Positions 8,126-16,060 of a stretch of 64,000 bases of DNA are shown in pieces. The stretch is from Kribbella caucasensis. Its GTDB lineage: Bacteria > Actinomycetota > Actinomycetes > Propionibacteriales > Kribbellaceae. Position numbers and translations under genes: made by a program. The stretch covers positions 240,083-304,082 of the forward strand of contig NZ_SNWQ01000010.1 of assembly GCF_004361855.1 (NCBI RefSeq), in the 5' to 3' direction. The notes under the pieces were generated by a model, which was not told where the DNA came from, searched no databases, and saw only the letters and a list, made by a program, of their open reading frames with translations. Every line of letters starts with the position of its first letter. Position 1 is the first letter of the stretch.

Positions 8126-9061
8126 ATGCGCGCTCTGACCGTCCACTCCGTCCCCGCGGCCCCCGCCGTGACCGAGACGCCCGTGCCGCGGCCCGACGCC
8201 GGCGAGCTGCTGGTCCGGGTCCAGGCGTCGTCGGTCAACGGCTTCGACGCAGCCACGGCCGCCGGCTACGTGCAGGGGATGATGGAGCACCGCTTCCCGC
8301 TGGTGCTCGGCAAGGACTTCGCCGGCACAGTCGAGGCGGTCGGTGAGGGTGTGACCGAGTTTGCCGCCGGTGATCCTGTCTTCGGCGTTGTGGCGAAGCC
8401 GTTCCTGGGTGCCGGCTCGCTGGCCGAGTATGTCGTCGTTCCGGCCGGGTCGGGTGTGGCGCGCATCCCCGACGGCGTCTCGGTCACCGACGCCGGTGCA
8501 CTCGGTCTCGCCGGCGCGGCCGCTCTCGACAGCCTCGCGGCTGTCGAACCCGCGGAGGGGGAGACGGTCCTGATCGCGGGGGCGACCGGTGGCGTGGGTG
8601 CGATCGCGGTGCAGTACGCCGCGGCGCGGGGCGCCCGGGTGATCGCCACCGCGCTGCCCGGCGCGCAGGCCGACTTCGTCCGCTCCCTCGGCGCGAATGT
8701 CCACGTCGTGGATTACACCGGCGACCTCGCCGCACAGGTGAAGGACTTCGCTCCCAGCGGTGTCGACGTCGCGCTTCACCTGGCCGGCGACGGTCAGGCC
8801 GTCGCCGAGTTGGTGAGAGCAGGCGGCCGGGTCGCCTCCACACTCGGCTTCGGGCCGGACGCGGTCGCGGGCCGCGACCTCACCGTCGTCCCCGTGATGG
8901 CCGACGCGAACGCCGCGACTCTGGAGCGCCTCGCAGCCGACGTGGCCGCAGGGCGACTGCGCGTGCCCGTCACCACCACCTACCCGCTGGAGCAGGCGCC
9001 GCAGGCATTCGCCGACTTCGGCGCCGGGTCGCTCGGCAAACTCGGCATCACCTGCGCCTGA
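8126..9061 (+). CDS. zinc-free MDR NADP-dependent oxidoreductase (quinone-reductase type)
   Basis: This 311-residue member of the medium-chain dehydrogenase/reductase superfamily is the type that reduces quinones or enones with NADPH. A GroES-like N-terminal domain contains VNGFDAATAAGY and LGKDFAGTVEAVGEGV. The Rossmann domain has the AGATGGVGAIAVQYAAARGA nucleotide motif near residues 150-170. The cysteine cluster of zinc enzymes is absent. GAGGAG at 8113-8118 is a good ribosome site. It is followed 41 bases later by an NmrA-like gene, probably in one operon controlled by the divergent TetR regulator. Confidence 0.9.
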   Translation: MRALTVHSVPAAPAVTETPVPRPDAGELLVRVQASSVNGFDAATAAGYVQGMMEHRFPLVLGKDFAGTVEAVGEGVTEFAAGDPVFGVVAKPFLGAGSLAEYVVVPAGSGVARIPDGVSVTDAGALGLAGAAALDSLAAVEPAEGETVLIAGATGGVGAIAVQYAAARGARVIATALPGAQADFVRSLGANVHVVDYTGDLAAQVKDFAPSGVDVALHLAGDGQAVAELVRAGGRVASTLGFGPDAVAGRDLTVVPVMADANAATLERLAADVAAGRLRVPVTTTYPLEQAPQAFADFGAGSLGKLGITCA

Positions 9062-9102
9062 CCACTCACCTCCCTTCAGCCCGACCCCGCAAGGAGATGT
9101 CC

Positions 9103-9741
9103 ATGCGCGTCACCGTGTTCGGTGCCACCGGAAAAGTCGGCCGGCTGGTCGTCGACCAGCTACTCGGCGACGGCCATCAGGTCACGGCATTCGTCCGCAA
9201 CCCTGCCAAGCTCGAGCAGCCCCGGCCCCGACTAGCCGTGCAGGTCGGCCAGTTGGGAGAGGTCGCCACCGTACGGCAGGCGATCGACGGCACCGACGCG
9301 GTGATCAGCGCACTTGGGCCCACCCTCAAACCATTCGCCAACGGCACCGCCCTGACCGAGGGCACCCGCGCCATCGTGCAGGCCATGAAGGAGACCGGCG
9401 TACGCCGGTTCATCGGACTGGCCACACCATCCGTGCCGGACGAACGCGACCTGCCCACGCTTCAAGGCCGGATCATCCCGTTGATGGCCAAGACCATGTT
9501 CCCCCGTGCCCTCGCGGAGGTGATCGGCATGTCCGCAGCCGTCGCCGGCTCCGGGCTCGACTGGACCCTGGCCCGCATCACCAACCCCACCGACCGACCA
9601 GGCGTAGGCACACTGCGAGCCGGGTTCCTCGGCCACGACAAGATCGGCGGGGCCATGACCCGCACCGACATCGCCGCCTTCCTGGTCGCCCAACTCACCG
9701 ACTCCACCTATCTCGAGGCCGCCCCAGCCATCAGCAACTGA
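9103..9741 (+). CDS. NmrA-like/atypical SDR NAD(P)-binding protein
   Basis: This 212-residue protein opens with the dinucleotide-binding motif VFGATGKVGRLVVDQLL and continues as an atypical short-chain dehydrogenase (NAD(P)H-binding family, as in NmrA, biliverdin reductase B or flavin reductases). Sites such as ALGPTLKPF and RRFIGLATPSV fit the family; no YxxxK triad is evident. ATG 9103 is preferred to ATG 9097 because the AAGGAG at 9091-9096 would touch the latter. It is likely co-transcribed with the MDR reductase and may act with it in redox detoxification. Confidence 0.8.
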   Translation: MRVTVFGATGKVGRLVVDQLLGDGHQVTAFVRNPAKLEQPRPRLAVQVGQLGEVATVRQAIDGTDAVISALGPTLKPFANGTALTEGTRAIVQAMKETGVRRFIGLATPSVPDERDLPTLQGRIIPLMAKTMFPRALAEVIGMSAAVAGSGLDWTLARITNPTDRPGVGTLRAGFLGHDKIGGAMTRTDIAAFLVAQLTDSTYLEAAPAISN

Positions 9742-9769
9742 CCAACAACCATGGAAGCGCTCGCCTTAA

Positions 9770-9886
9770 CCCACGTGGGCGGTTGCGGCACCCGTCAACC
9801 ACACGCCTCGAGCTCAACGGCTGGGCGGGTGACTCATATGCCGATGGTTCGGGCGCCGTGCTGCGCTTGGGCCGGGTCGCGGGTGG
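9770..9886 (-). repeat. repeat copy B, downstream of the FadR gene
   Basis: CAACCACACGCCTCGAGCTC and the bases after it match copy A from about 7017 onward with scattered changes, and the match runs on into the 3' end of the regulator gene. The variable-arm and T-arm part of the tRNA-like unit is largely replaced here. Copies A and B are thus related over about 150 bases. Confidence 0.55.
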
Positions 9887-10660
9887 TCAGGTTTCGGGGA
9901 CGGTGACGGTGGTTCGGTCTTCTACTTCCAGGACGGCTTCGGCGTAGGTGTGGACGTGGCGACTCATGCGGCGGTTGGCGGCGTCGGGGTCCTGGTCGCG
10001 GATGGCCTTGGTGACGGTGCGGTGGGCGCGCAGGGTGGTCCGGCGTACTTCGGCGTCCACGAAGCCCTGGTTGTCGGTGGCGTCGTAGATGCTGCGGGAC
10101 AGGGCGAGCATGATGCCGGTCAGCAGTTCGTTGTGGCTCGCGGCGGCGACGGCGATGTGCCAGTCGACGTTGGCCTGGAGGAAGTCGGCGAGAGTCCCGT
10201 CCGCGGCGATGTCGGTGTTGGCCTGGTCGAGGCGTTCGAGGTCTTCGTCAGTGCGATTCCGAGCGGCGAGCTGCGCGCAGTACGGCTCGATCGCCTCGCG
10301 GGTCTCGAGCAGCGCCGGGATCCGGATCTGCCGGCCGCGGATCAGCAGGTTGACCGAGTCGGCGACAGTGTCCTTGCCGGGCCGGTACACGAACGCGCCA
10401 CCGGACCGTCCGGTCTTGACCCGGACGAGCCCTTGGACCTCGAGGATGCGCAGCGCCTCGCGGACCGTGGTCCGGCTCATCTTGGTCTGGCTGACCAGCT
10501 CCCGCTCCGGCGGCAGCGCGGTGCCCTCCGGGAACTCGCCGCGGATGATGCGCTCCCGCAGGTCGTCGGCGAGGACGTCGGATGCCTTCGGGACCTGCAT
10601 GGGGCTGAGCTGGACAGCGTGCCGCCTCGGCCCGGTCTCCGAGCTTGGTTGAGCGGCCAT
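9887..10660 (-). CDS. FadR-type GntR-family regulator, candidate master regulator of the catabolic region
   Basis: A 257-residue GntR regulator. The winged helix-turn-helix (residues about 22-88) reads LRERIIRGEFPEGTALPPER and MSRTTVREALRILEVQGLVR. The C-terminal all-helical FCD domain (about 100-240) contains the usual metal/ligand histidines, for example DWHIAVAAASHN and RAHRTVTKAI. ATG 10660 follows an AGGAGA site; a longer start at 10732 lacks one. It is divergent from the enoyl-CoA hydratase operon, and two TGGTC-type palindromes lie between them. FadR-subfamily proteins bind such palindromes and release them on binding an acyl-CoA or acid. I infer control of all operons that carry this site. 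Confidence 0.9.
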   Translation of the reverse strand: MAAQPSSETGPRRHAVQLSPMQVPKASDVLADDLRERIIRGEFPEGTALPPERELVSQTKMSRTTVREALRILEVQGLVRVKTGRSGGAFVYRPGKDTVADSVNLLIRGRQIRIPALLETREAIEPYCAQLAARNRTDEDLERLDQANTDIAADGTLADFLQANVDWHIAVAAASHNELLTGIMLALSRSIYDATDNQGFVDAEVRRTTLRAHRTVTKAIRDQDPDAANRRMSRHVHTYAEAVLEVEDRTTVTVPET

Positions 10661-10686
10661 GAGGGTCTCCTGAGGGTCCAAGCATT

Positions 10687-10697
10687 TGGTCGTACCT
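10687..10697. promoter_or_regulatory. FadR-type operator, GntR side
   Basis: TGGTCGTACCT, one base off the shared TGGTC-N2-ACCA palindrome, sits 27 bases before the GntR start codon and could mediate autoregulation. Confidence 0.55.
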
Positions 10698-10748
10698 AAA
10701 TTAGCATTGTCGCGGTCCAATCGTCCGCGCAACGACTCTGCTACTGTT

Positions 10749-10759
10749 TGGTCCTACCA
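10749..10759. promoter_or_regulatory. FadR-type operator, enoyl-CoA hydratase operon
   Basis: TGGTCCTACCA lies 26 bases upstream of the first crotonase start and before its GGGAGGAGG ribosome site, in the right place to block transcription. Confidence 0.65.
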
Positions 10760-10784
10760 TTGATCCAATGGGAGGAGGCTGTCT

Positions 10785-11591
10785 ATGAAAAGCCTGACCG
10801 CGACGTACGAGACGCTCACGCTGGACGAGCCGCGACCCGGTGTCGTCGTCATTACCCTGAGCCGCCCGCAGCGAAGCAACGCGATGACGAACACCATGTT
10901 CGCCGAGCTCGAGCATGCGGCGGAGGCGCTCGACGCCGAGGACGACTGCCGAGTCGTCATCCTCACCGGAGCCGGCACGGCGTTCTGCGCCGGTTACGAC
11001 CTCGCGGACGCGGACGATCTTGCCGGGCTCGGCGCTCTGGGCATGCTCGACCAGCAGGAGCGGGCCGCGCGGGCTCTGCTGGCGGTGCGCTCGCTCAGAG
11101 CTCCCGTGATCGCCGCGATCAACGGCGCCGCGGCCGGTGGGGGACTGTCCCTGGCACTCGCCGCCGACATCCGGATCGCAGCGCCCACCGCGAAGTTCAA
11201 CGCTGCCTTCGTCCGGATCGGCCTGTCCGCCGGCGACCTCGGTACGTCGTGGCTGCTCACACGCCTCATCGGCCCGGCCCATGCCAGCGAGATCTGCTTC
11301 ACCGGTCGACTCGTCGAGGCGGATGAGGCGGCCGGAATCGGCCTGGTCAACAGCATCAGCGATCACCTGCTGGACGACGCGATCGCACTGGCTGAGCGCA
11401 TCGCACAGAACTCGCCCGGCGGCGTACAGCTCTCGAAGCGTGCGCTCCAGGCCAACCTTGAAGTCTCGTCCTACGCCGCCGCGTTGGAGTTGGAGAATCG
11501 CGGCCAGGCCCTGCTGACCAGAAGTGCCGACATGCCCGAGGCGCTCAACGCCTTCAAGGAGCACAGGCCGGCGGTGTTCACGGGCCGATGA
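10785..11591 (+). CDS. enoyl-CoA hydratase/isomerase (crotonase family)
   Basis: This 268-residue crotonase has the oxyanion-hole segments AFCAGYDLAD (residues about 65-75) and AAINGAAAGGGLSLA (about 108-122). In the active-site loop FNAAFVRIGLSAGDLGTS, the first catalytic glutamate of true hydratases is replaced. The second survives in SEICFTG, and an extra Asp stands where PaaG-like isomerases carry one. It may therefore be an isomerase or a specialised hydratase rather than a housekeeping one. It heads a four-gene operon, has a strong GGGAGGAGG site and overlaps the next crotonase by four bases. The pathway assignment to alicyclic acyl-CoA breakdown is inferred from context. Confidence 0.9.
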   Translation: MKSLTATYETLTLDEPRPGVVVITLSRPQRSNAMTNTMFAELEHAAEALDAEDDCRVVILTGAGTAFCAGYDLADADDLAGLGALGMLDQQERAARALLAVRSLRAPVIAAINGAAAGGGLSLALAADIRIAAPTAKFNAAFVRIGLSAGDLGTSWLLTRLIGPAHASEICFTGRLVEADEAAGIGLVNSISDHLLDDAIALAERIAQNSPGGVQLSKRALQANLEVSSYAAALELENRGQALLTRSADMPEALNAFKEHRPAVFTGR

Positions 11592-12394
11592 ACTTCCCCG
11601 AGCTGGAAACCCTGACCTTCGAGCCGCTCGACGGCGGCATCGGCGTACTTCGAATCAATCGCCCGCATCGGATGAACTCCCAGACTGTCCGGATGTTCAC
11701 CGAACACGGCTTGGCCGCCCGCGCCCTGCGTGACAGCGGACTGCGCGCCCTCATCCTCACCGGCGCCGGCGAGCGGGCGTTCTGCGCCGGGTTTGACCTC
11801 GACGAGCTGGATGTCATCACGCGGATGGGCGTGCTGGAGTTCCTCCGGTTCCAGGAGACCGCAACGGGCGGCATCCAGGCGATCCGGCACCTGCCGTTCC
11901 CCGTCATCGCCGCGATCCACGGGCCCGCGACCGGAGGCGGGATGGCGCTGGCGCTGGCGGCCGACATCCGGCTGGTCGCCCCGACGGCCAAGTTCAGTAC
12001 GGCGTTCATCCGGGTTGGCCTGTCGATCGGCGAGCTCGGTACGTCGTACAACCTCAGTCGTTTGGTCGGACCAGGCCGAGCCGCCGAGATCGGCTACACC
12101 GGCCGCATCGTCGGCGCCGAGGAGGCCGCCCGGATCGGCCTGGCCAACCGTGTCGTTGCCACCGAGGAGTTGTACGACGAAGCAATCGCCTGCGCACGGT
12201 TGATCGCGGCCAACTCACCTGGCGGGGTCCGGATGTCCAAGCGCGCGATCCAGCACAACCAGGAGATCACCTCGTACGCCGCCGCCCTGGAACTCGAGAA
12301 CCGCGGCCAGGCGCTCCTGACCCGCACCGCCGACATGCCCGAAGCGCTCGCCGCGTTCAAACAGAAACGCGAGCCCCGCTTCACCGGGACCTGA
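11588..12394 (+). CDS. enoyl-CoA hydratase/isomerase, paralogue of the preceding gene
   Basis: A 268-residue crotonase, clearly a tandem paralogue of the gene before it; the endings SYAAALELENRGQALLT-RTADMPEAL are almost the same. The oxyanion-hole regions AFCAGFDLDE and AAIHGPATGGGMALA are intact. The loop FSTAFIRVGLSIGELGTS again lacks the first catalytic Glu but has Glu in GEL and in AEIGYTG. The ATGA overlap at 11588-11591 indicates translational coupling. The pair may form a hetero-oligomer or handle two successive double bonds; this is inference. Confidence 0.9.
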   Translation: MNFPELETLTFEPLDGGIGVLRINRPHRMNSQTVRMFTEHGLAARALRDSGLRALILTGAGERAFCAGFDLDELDVITRMGVLEFLRFQETATGGIQAIRHLPFPVIAAIHGPATGGGMALALAADIRLVAPTAKFSTAFIRVGLSIGELGTSYNLSRLVGPGRAAEIGYTGRIVGAEEAARIGLANRVVATEELYDEAIACARLIAANSPGGVRMSKRAIQHNQEITSYAAALELENRGQALLTRTADMPEALAAFKQKREPRFTGT

Positions 12395-12399
12395 CGCCG

Positions 12400-13395
12400 A
12401 TGCCCTGGGACTGGACGCCCGATACCCGCGCCCGGCTGGCGTCGTACTTGGAAGATCGAGGCGTGACGTCCGGCGAGATCACCACCACACCGATCGGCGA
12501 CGGCCACTCGAACCTGACCCATCTCGTGTCCGACGGCGTGCATCAGGTCGTTGTACGACGCCCGCCGCCGCCACCCTTCCCGCCAGGCGCACACGACGTG
12601 CTGCGGGAGGCTCGCGTCATCAATGCACTCGCGACCACGCCGGTCCCCGTGGCGCGACTGCTGGCGACAGCCCAAGCGGGTGAGGTTGTCGACGTACCCC
12701 TCTATGTGATGTCGTTCGCGGCCGGCCCAGTCGTCACGACCGAGACTCCGTCGTCCCTGCAACCTGCGCGGCAGCGGATCGGCGAAGCACTCGTGGACAC
12801 GCTCGCCGACCTGCACGCGGTCGACTGGCGATCCGCGGGCCTCGAAGGCTACGGCCGGCCGGAAGGATTCAACGACCGGCACCGGCGCCGAATCGCCCAA
12901 CTCGTTGCTGATGACAACAGTCAGTTCGCCGAGCTCGACGCCTGGCTGGCCGAGCAGGTACCCACCGAGTCGGGCGCGTCGATCGTCCACAACGACTACC
13001 GGATCGGCAACGTCGTCCTGTCGGCCAAGCGCCCCGGCGAGCTCGTCGCCGTCCTCGACTGGGAGCTGGCAACGCTTGGCGACCCGCTCCTCGATCTCGG
13101 CTACTTCCTCGCCTCGGTGCCCGACGACGACGGCCCGTTGACGCCAACCCAGCAGCTCGGACGAGCGATGCTCGAACCCGGCTACCCGACCCGCAAGGAG
13201 CTGGCCGACCGGTACGCCGTACGGACCGGAGCGGAGCTGAAGAACCTCAACTGGTACACAACGCTCGCGCTCTGGAAGCTCGCCGTGCTGTACGAGTACA
13301 GCCGCCGACAGGGCCAGGATCCGTACTACGCCGATCTGGCGCACGTGCAGTCGTTCCTCGCGGCTGCTCAGCGCGCCGCCGAACTGGAGGTGTGA
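12400..13395 (+). CDS. aminoglycoside-phosphotransferase-fold kinase (FadE36/ACAD10 type)
   Basis: This 331-residue APH/choline-kinase-fold protein is of the type found beside acyl-CoA dehydrogenases (FadE36-like, and the N-terminal domain of human ACAD10, which phosphorylates 4-hydroxyacyl chains). The catalytic loop HNDYRIGNVVL lies near residue 196, and the metal-binding segment VLDWELATLGDPLLDLGYF near 222. The N-terminal lobe has TTTPIGDGHSNLTHLV. It follows the crotonase pair by five bases. By analogy it could phosphorylate a hydroxyl group, for example a hydroxyacyl-CoA or tertiary alcohol, so that it can be eliminated. That role is inferred. Confidence 0.85.
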   Translation: MPWDWTPDTRARLASYLEDRGVTSGEITTTPIGDGHSNLTHLVSDGVHQVVVRRPPPPPFPPGAHDVLREARVINALATTPVPVARLLATAQAGEVVDVPLYVMSFAAGPVVTTETPSSLQPARQRIGEALVDTLADLHAVDWRSAGLEGYGRPEGFNDRHRRRIAQLVADDNSQFAELDAWLAEQVPTESGASIVHNDYRIGNVVLSAKRPGELVAVLDWELATLGDPLLDLGYFLASVPDDDGPLTPTQQLGRAMLEPGYPTRKELADRYAVRTGAELKNLNWYTTLALWKLAVLYEYSRRQGQDPYYADLAHVQSFLAAAQRAAELEV

Positions 13396-14318
13396 TGTTC
13401 TTCGACCGCTTCATGTTCAACCTCCACCCGGCCGACGCGACGACACCCTCGATCATCCTCGGCGTCGGCAGCTACCCGGACCGCAACAGCATGGACGGCT
13501 TCGTGATCGCCTGTCTCCCGCACGAGCAACGCAACGTACGCTTCGGCGGTGAACTCGGCCCCGACAGCTGCGGCCCGCTTTCCTGGCAGGCCCTCGACCC
13601 AGCGGAGACCTGGCACTTCACGCTCGGAGCGAACCCCACCGATGTGGAGTTCGACCTCACCTGGCGCGCCCGGACCCCGGCCTGGTCAGGCGACATCAAG
13701 GTCGGCGAATCGACGAACTTCGAGCACCTCTTCCAATCCGGTCTGTACGACGGCGTCGTGAGCATCGACGGAATCGCCAACAACATCCAAGGCTGGTACG
13801 GACAACGAGACCGATCGCGCGGCGTCCGGACGATGAGCGGCGGCCAAGGCCTCCACATCTGGTACCAGGCGCAGTTCCCGGACCGCTCGATCGGCTTCCT
13901 CCTGGTCGAGGACCGAGCGGGTGAGAGGCTGCTGCTGGAAGGTGCGGTGATGCACACCGACGGCCGCCTGGACCCGATCGTCGACGTACGCCACGACCTG
14001 CGCTTCGACGACACGCTCGACCTCAGATCCGGCACCGTCGAGGTGACCACCAAGGCCGGCATCTCCAGGATTGAAGCCGACGCCTCCGGCCGCGGCGCCC
14101 TGATGGCCGGCGGCGGGTACGGCGGTCAGCACGGAACCGTCCGCGGCCTGGAGTCGGACGTGTATCCACTCGACGGCACGATCACGCCGCTCACCGCCGA
14201 CACCTCACTGACGGATCGCCTGTGCGAGTTCAACCAGGACGGCACGCGCGGCCGGGGCATCTTCGAGTTCGCGCTCACCCGTAGTACGTCGTACACCTAT
14301 CGCCCGACGCTCAGGTAG
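13395..14318 (+). CDS. conserved protein of the CrtC/AttH-like (DUF7064/7065) type
   Basis: This 307-residue soluble protein is rich in beta strands. Features such as GWYGQRDRSRGVR, LHIWYQAQFPDRS and VYPLDG in a two-lobed lipocalin-like layout recall the CrtC/AttH superfamily, whose members hydrate isoprenoid double bonds or cleave ethers. In steroid and terpene clusters such proteins are common but poorly characterised. Its ATG overlaps the stop of the kinase gene (TGATG), and GGAGG lies just upstream. It is the last gene of the operon and overlaps the convergent SDR gene by eight bases. A hydratase role on a terpenoid would fit the region but is only a guess. Confidence 0.7.
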   Translation: MFFDRFMFNLHPADATTPSIILGVGSYPDRNSMDGFVIACLPHEQRNVRFGGELGPDSCGPLSWQALDPAETWHFTLGANPTDVEFDLTWRARTPAWSGDIKVGESTNFEHLFQSGLYDGVVSIDGIANNIQGWYGQRDRSRGVRTMSGGQGLHIWYQAQFPDRSIGFLLVEDRAGERLLLEGAVMHTDGRLDPIVDVRHDLRFDDTLDLRSGTVEVTTKAGISRIEADASGRGALMAGGGYGGQHGTVRGLESDVYPLDGTITPLTADTSLTDRLCEFNQDGTRGRGIFEFALTRSTSYTYRPTLR

Positions 14319-15186
14319 AACGCTGCGCCTTGCTGGCGGCAGTGGCCGCCGTGCTGCGCTCCCTGACCTGGGCCCAGTCCGCGTCCGTCAGCGAGGTGAG
14401 CCCGGCGAAGGTGCCGGGACCGGCGAGCATCTGGCCGCCGTCCATCGCGATCGTCTGCCCGGTGAGGTAATCGCACGCATCGGACAGCAGGAAGATCGTC
14501 AGGTTGGCCAGCTCCTCGATCGTTCCCGCACGTCCGGCCGGCACCGTGTCAGTCTGTGTCGCGCCGACCGAACTGCTCTCGGTCGGATTGAGCATCTCCC
14601 AGGCATAGTCGGTCGGGATCGGTCCAGGCGCGATCGCGTTGATCCGGATGCCGTACTTGGCCCACTCGACCGCGAGTGACATCGTCATCGCGTGGACCGC
14701 GGCCTTCGCCATCGCCGACGGTACGACGTACGCCGATCCGGTCCAGACCCAAGTGGTCAGCGTCGACAGGATGCTGCCGGGAAGGCCGTCGCGGATCCAG
14801 CGCCGGCCGGCTGCGAGGGTGGTGTGGAAGGAGCCGTTCATGACCGTGCCGGTGACAGCCTCGAAGGCACGCGGGCTGAGCTTCTCGGTTTGAGCGATGA
14901 AGTTCGCCGCGGCGTTGTTGACCACGCCGGTCAGCGGGCCGTGCTCCGACCAGATCGACTCCATTGTCGCGTCGACCTGATCGAAGTCGCGGACATCGAC
15001 GATGTGGACGTGGACGCTGCCGGGTCCGGCTGCCTCCGCGGCGTCTTGCAACACCGCGAGGCGGCGACCCCACAGGTGGACCTCGGCGCCGTGCTCGACC
15101 AGGTGTCTGGCCACCCCACGACCAAGACCGGTGCCGCCGCCCGTGATCAGGATGCGCTTGCCGTCCAGTACGTCTTTACTGAACAC
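14311..15186 (-). CDS. short-chain dehydrogenase, 2,4-dienoyl-CoA-reductase-like
   Basis: A 291-residue SDR with the NADP-binding GGGTGLGRGVARHLVEHG (residues about 16-34), the NNAAANF motif and the C-terminal LTGQTIAMDGGQ. Where classical SDRs have YxxxK this protein has SAMAK, so the catalytic tyrosine is missing. The same substitution marks 2,4-dienoyl-CoA reductases, which reduce dienoyl-CoA with NADPH. GTG 15186 begins one base after the stop of the BadI-like gene, so the two form a tight operon. A dienoyl-CoA would arise from an unsaturated ring acid, such as one derived from terpineol or perillyl alcohol. Confidence 0.85.
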   Translation of the reverse strand: MFSKDVLDGKRILITGGGTGLGRGVARHLVEHGAEVHLWGRRLAVLQDAAEAAGPGSVHVHIVDVRDFDQVDATMESIWSEHGPLTGVVNNAAANFIAQTEKLSPRAFEAVTGTVMNGSFHTTLAAGRRWIRDGLPGSILSTLTTWVWTGSAYVVPSAMAKAAVHAMTMSLAVEWAKYGIRINAIAPGPIPTDYAWEMLNPTESSSVGATQTDTVPAGRAGTIEELANLTIFLLSDACDYLTGQTIAMDGGQMLAGPGTFAGLTSLTDADWAQVRERSTAATAASKAQRST

Positions 15187-15187
15187 G

Positions 15188-15982
15188 TCAATTCCCGCGG
15201 TACGCCGAGAAGTCCGGGCTGCGCTTCTCGTTGAACGCGGTGATGCCCTCCTGCGCCTCGGCGGTCTCGCCGAACAGCTTCAGGCTGGAGTAGGCCATCT
15301 GCCCGATGCCGGCAAAGTGCTCGGTGTCGGCGTTGAACGATTGCTTCAGCACCTTGAGCGCGGTGGGGGAGAGCTTGAGGATCTCGTCGGCCCAGGCCCG
15401 GACTTCCTTGTGCAGTTGGTCCGCCGGGACCACCTTGTTGGCGAGTCCCCAGTCGAGCGCCTGCTCCGCGGAGTACTTGCGGCACAGGAACCAGATCTCC
15501 CGGGCCCGCTTCTCGCCGATCGCCCGCGCCATCAGCCCGGTGCCGAAGCCGGCGTCGAACGAGCCGACCCGCGGGCCGTTCTGGCCGAACGTCGCGTTGT
15601 CGGCCGCGATGGTCAGGTCACACAGCAGGTGCAGCACGTGGCCGCCGCCGATCGCGTAACCGTTGACGGCGGCAATGACCGGCTTCGGTACGTCGCGAAT
15701 GACGCGGTGCAACGAGTCGACCTCGAACAACCCGCTCTGCGAGGGACCGTAGTCGCCGGTCTCCATCCGCTGCTTCTGATCGCCGCCGGTGCAGAACGCC
15801 TTGTCGCCCGCGCCGGTCAGTGCGATCACGCCGACCTCGTCGCTGGCCCAGGCCCGCTTGAACGCCAGCACGAGCTCGTCGACCGTCCGGGCGCGGAACG
15901 AGTTGTACCGCTCGGGGCGGTTGATCGTGATCCAGGCCAGGCCGTCCTCGACCTCGTAGACCACGTCGGTGAAGTCGTCCAT
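15188..15982 (-). CDS. badI: 2-ketocyclohexanecarboxyl-CoA hydrolase (BadI-like ring-cleaving crotonase)
   Basis: This 264-residue crotonase closely follows the BadI/MenB branch, with RARTVDELVLAFKRAWAS, AFCTGGDQKQRMETGDYGP, FGQNGPRVGSFDAGFGTG and REIWFLCRKYSAEQALDWGL. BadI adds water across the ring of 2-ketocyclohexane-1-carboxyl-CoA and opens it to pimelyl-CoA. MenB and BadI share the FDAG segment; the GDQKQR and DYGP text is what I recall as characteristic of BadI-type hydrolases. ATG 15982 has a GGAGAG site; longer frames upstream run through the promoter and are rejected. It leads a two-gene operon whose control region holds a TGGTC palindrome shared with the divergent operon. The BadI assignment is by resemblance, not assay. 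Confidence 0.85.
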   Translation of the reverse strand: MDDFTDVVYEVEDGLAWITINRPERYNSFRARTVDELVLAFKRAWASDEVGVIALTGAGDKAFCTGGDQKQRMETGDYGPSQSGLFEVDSLHRVIRDVPKPVIAAVNGYAIGGGHVLHLLCDLTIAADNATFGQNGPRVGSFDAGFGTGLMARAIGEKRAREIWFLCRKYSAEQALDWGLANKVVPADQLHKEVRAWADEILKLSPTALKVLKQSFNADTEHFAGIGQMAYSSLKLFGETAEAQEGITAFNEKRSPDFSAYRGN

Positions 15983-16009
15983 CGGCTCTCCTCGTTGACG
16001 GTCACGTTT

Positions 16010-16020
16010 TGGTCTGACCA
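16010..16020. promoter_or_regulatory. FadR-type operator between the divergent BadI and MaoC operons
   Basis: TGGTCTGACCA, a perfect TGGTC-N-GACCA palindrome, lies 27 bases before the BadI-like start and 40 bases before the MaoC-like start, so one site could control both directions. Confidence 0.75.
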
Positions 16021-16060
16021 TAATACCCTTAGCCGGTGCCTGCAAGGCCAAGGAGGATCG

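Noticed and set aside
10661..10732. An extended GntR regulator starting at 10732
   Set aside because: The extension crosses the operator and lacks a ribosome site; ATG 10660 has AGGAGA in front.
12094..13344. A 416-residue minus-strand frame opposite the kinase gene
   Set aside because: It is a GC-rich shadow of the real plus-strand genes and has no domain; the same holds for many long antisense frames, such as 2483-3724, 16988-17393 and 59582-60715.
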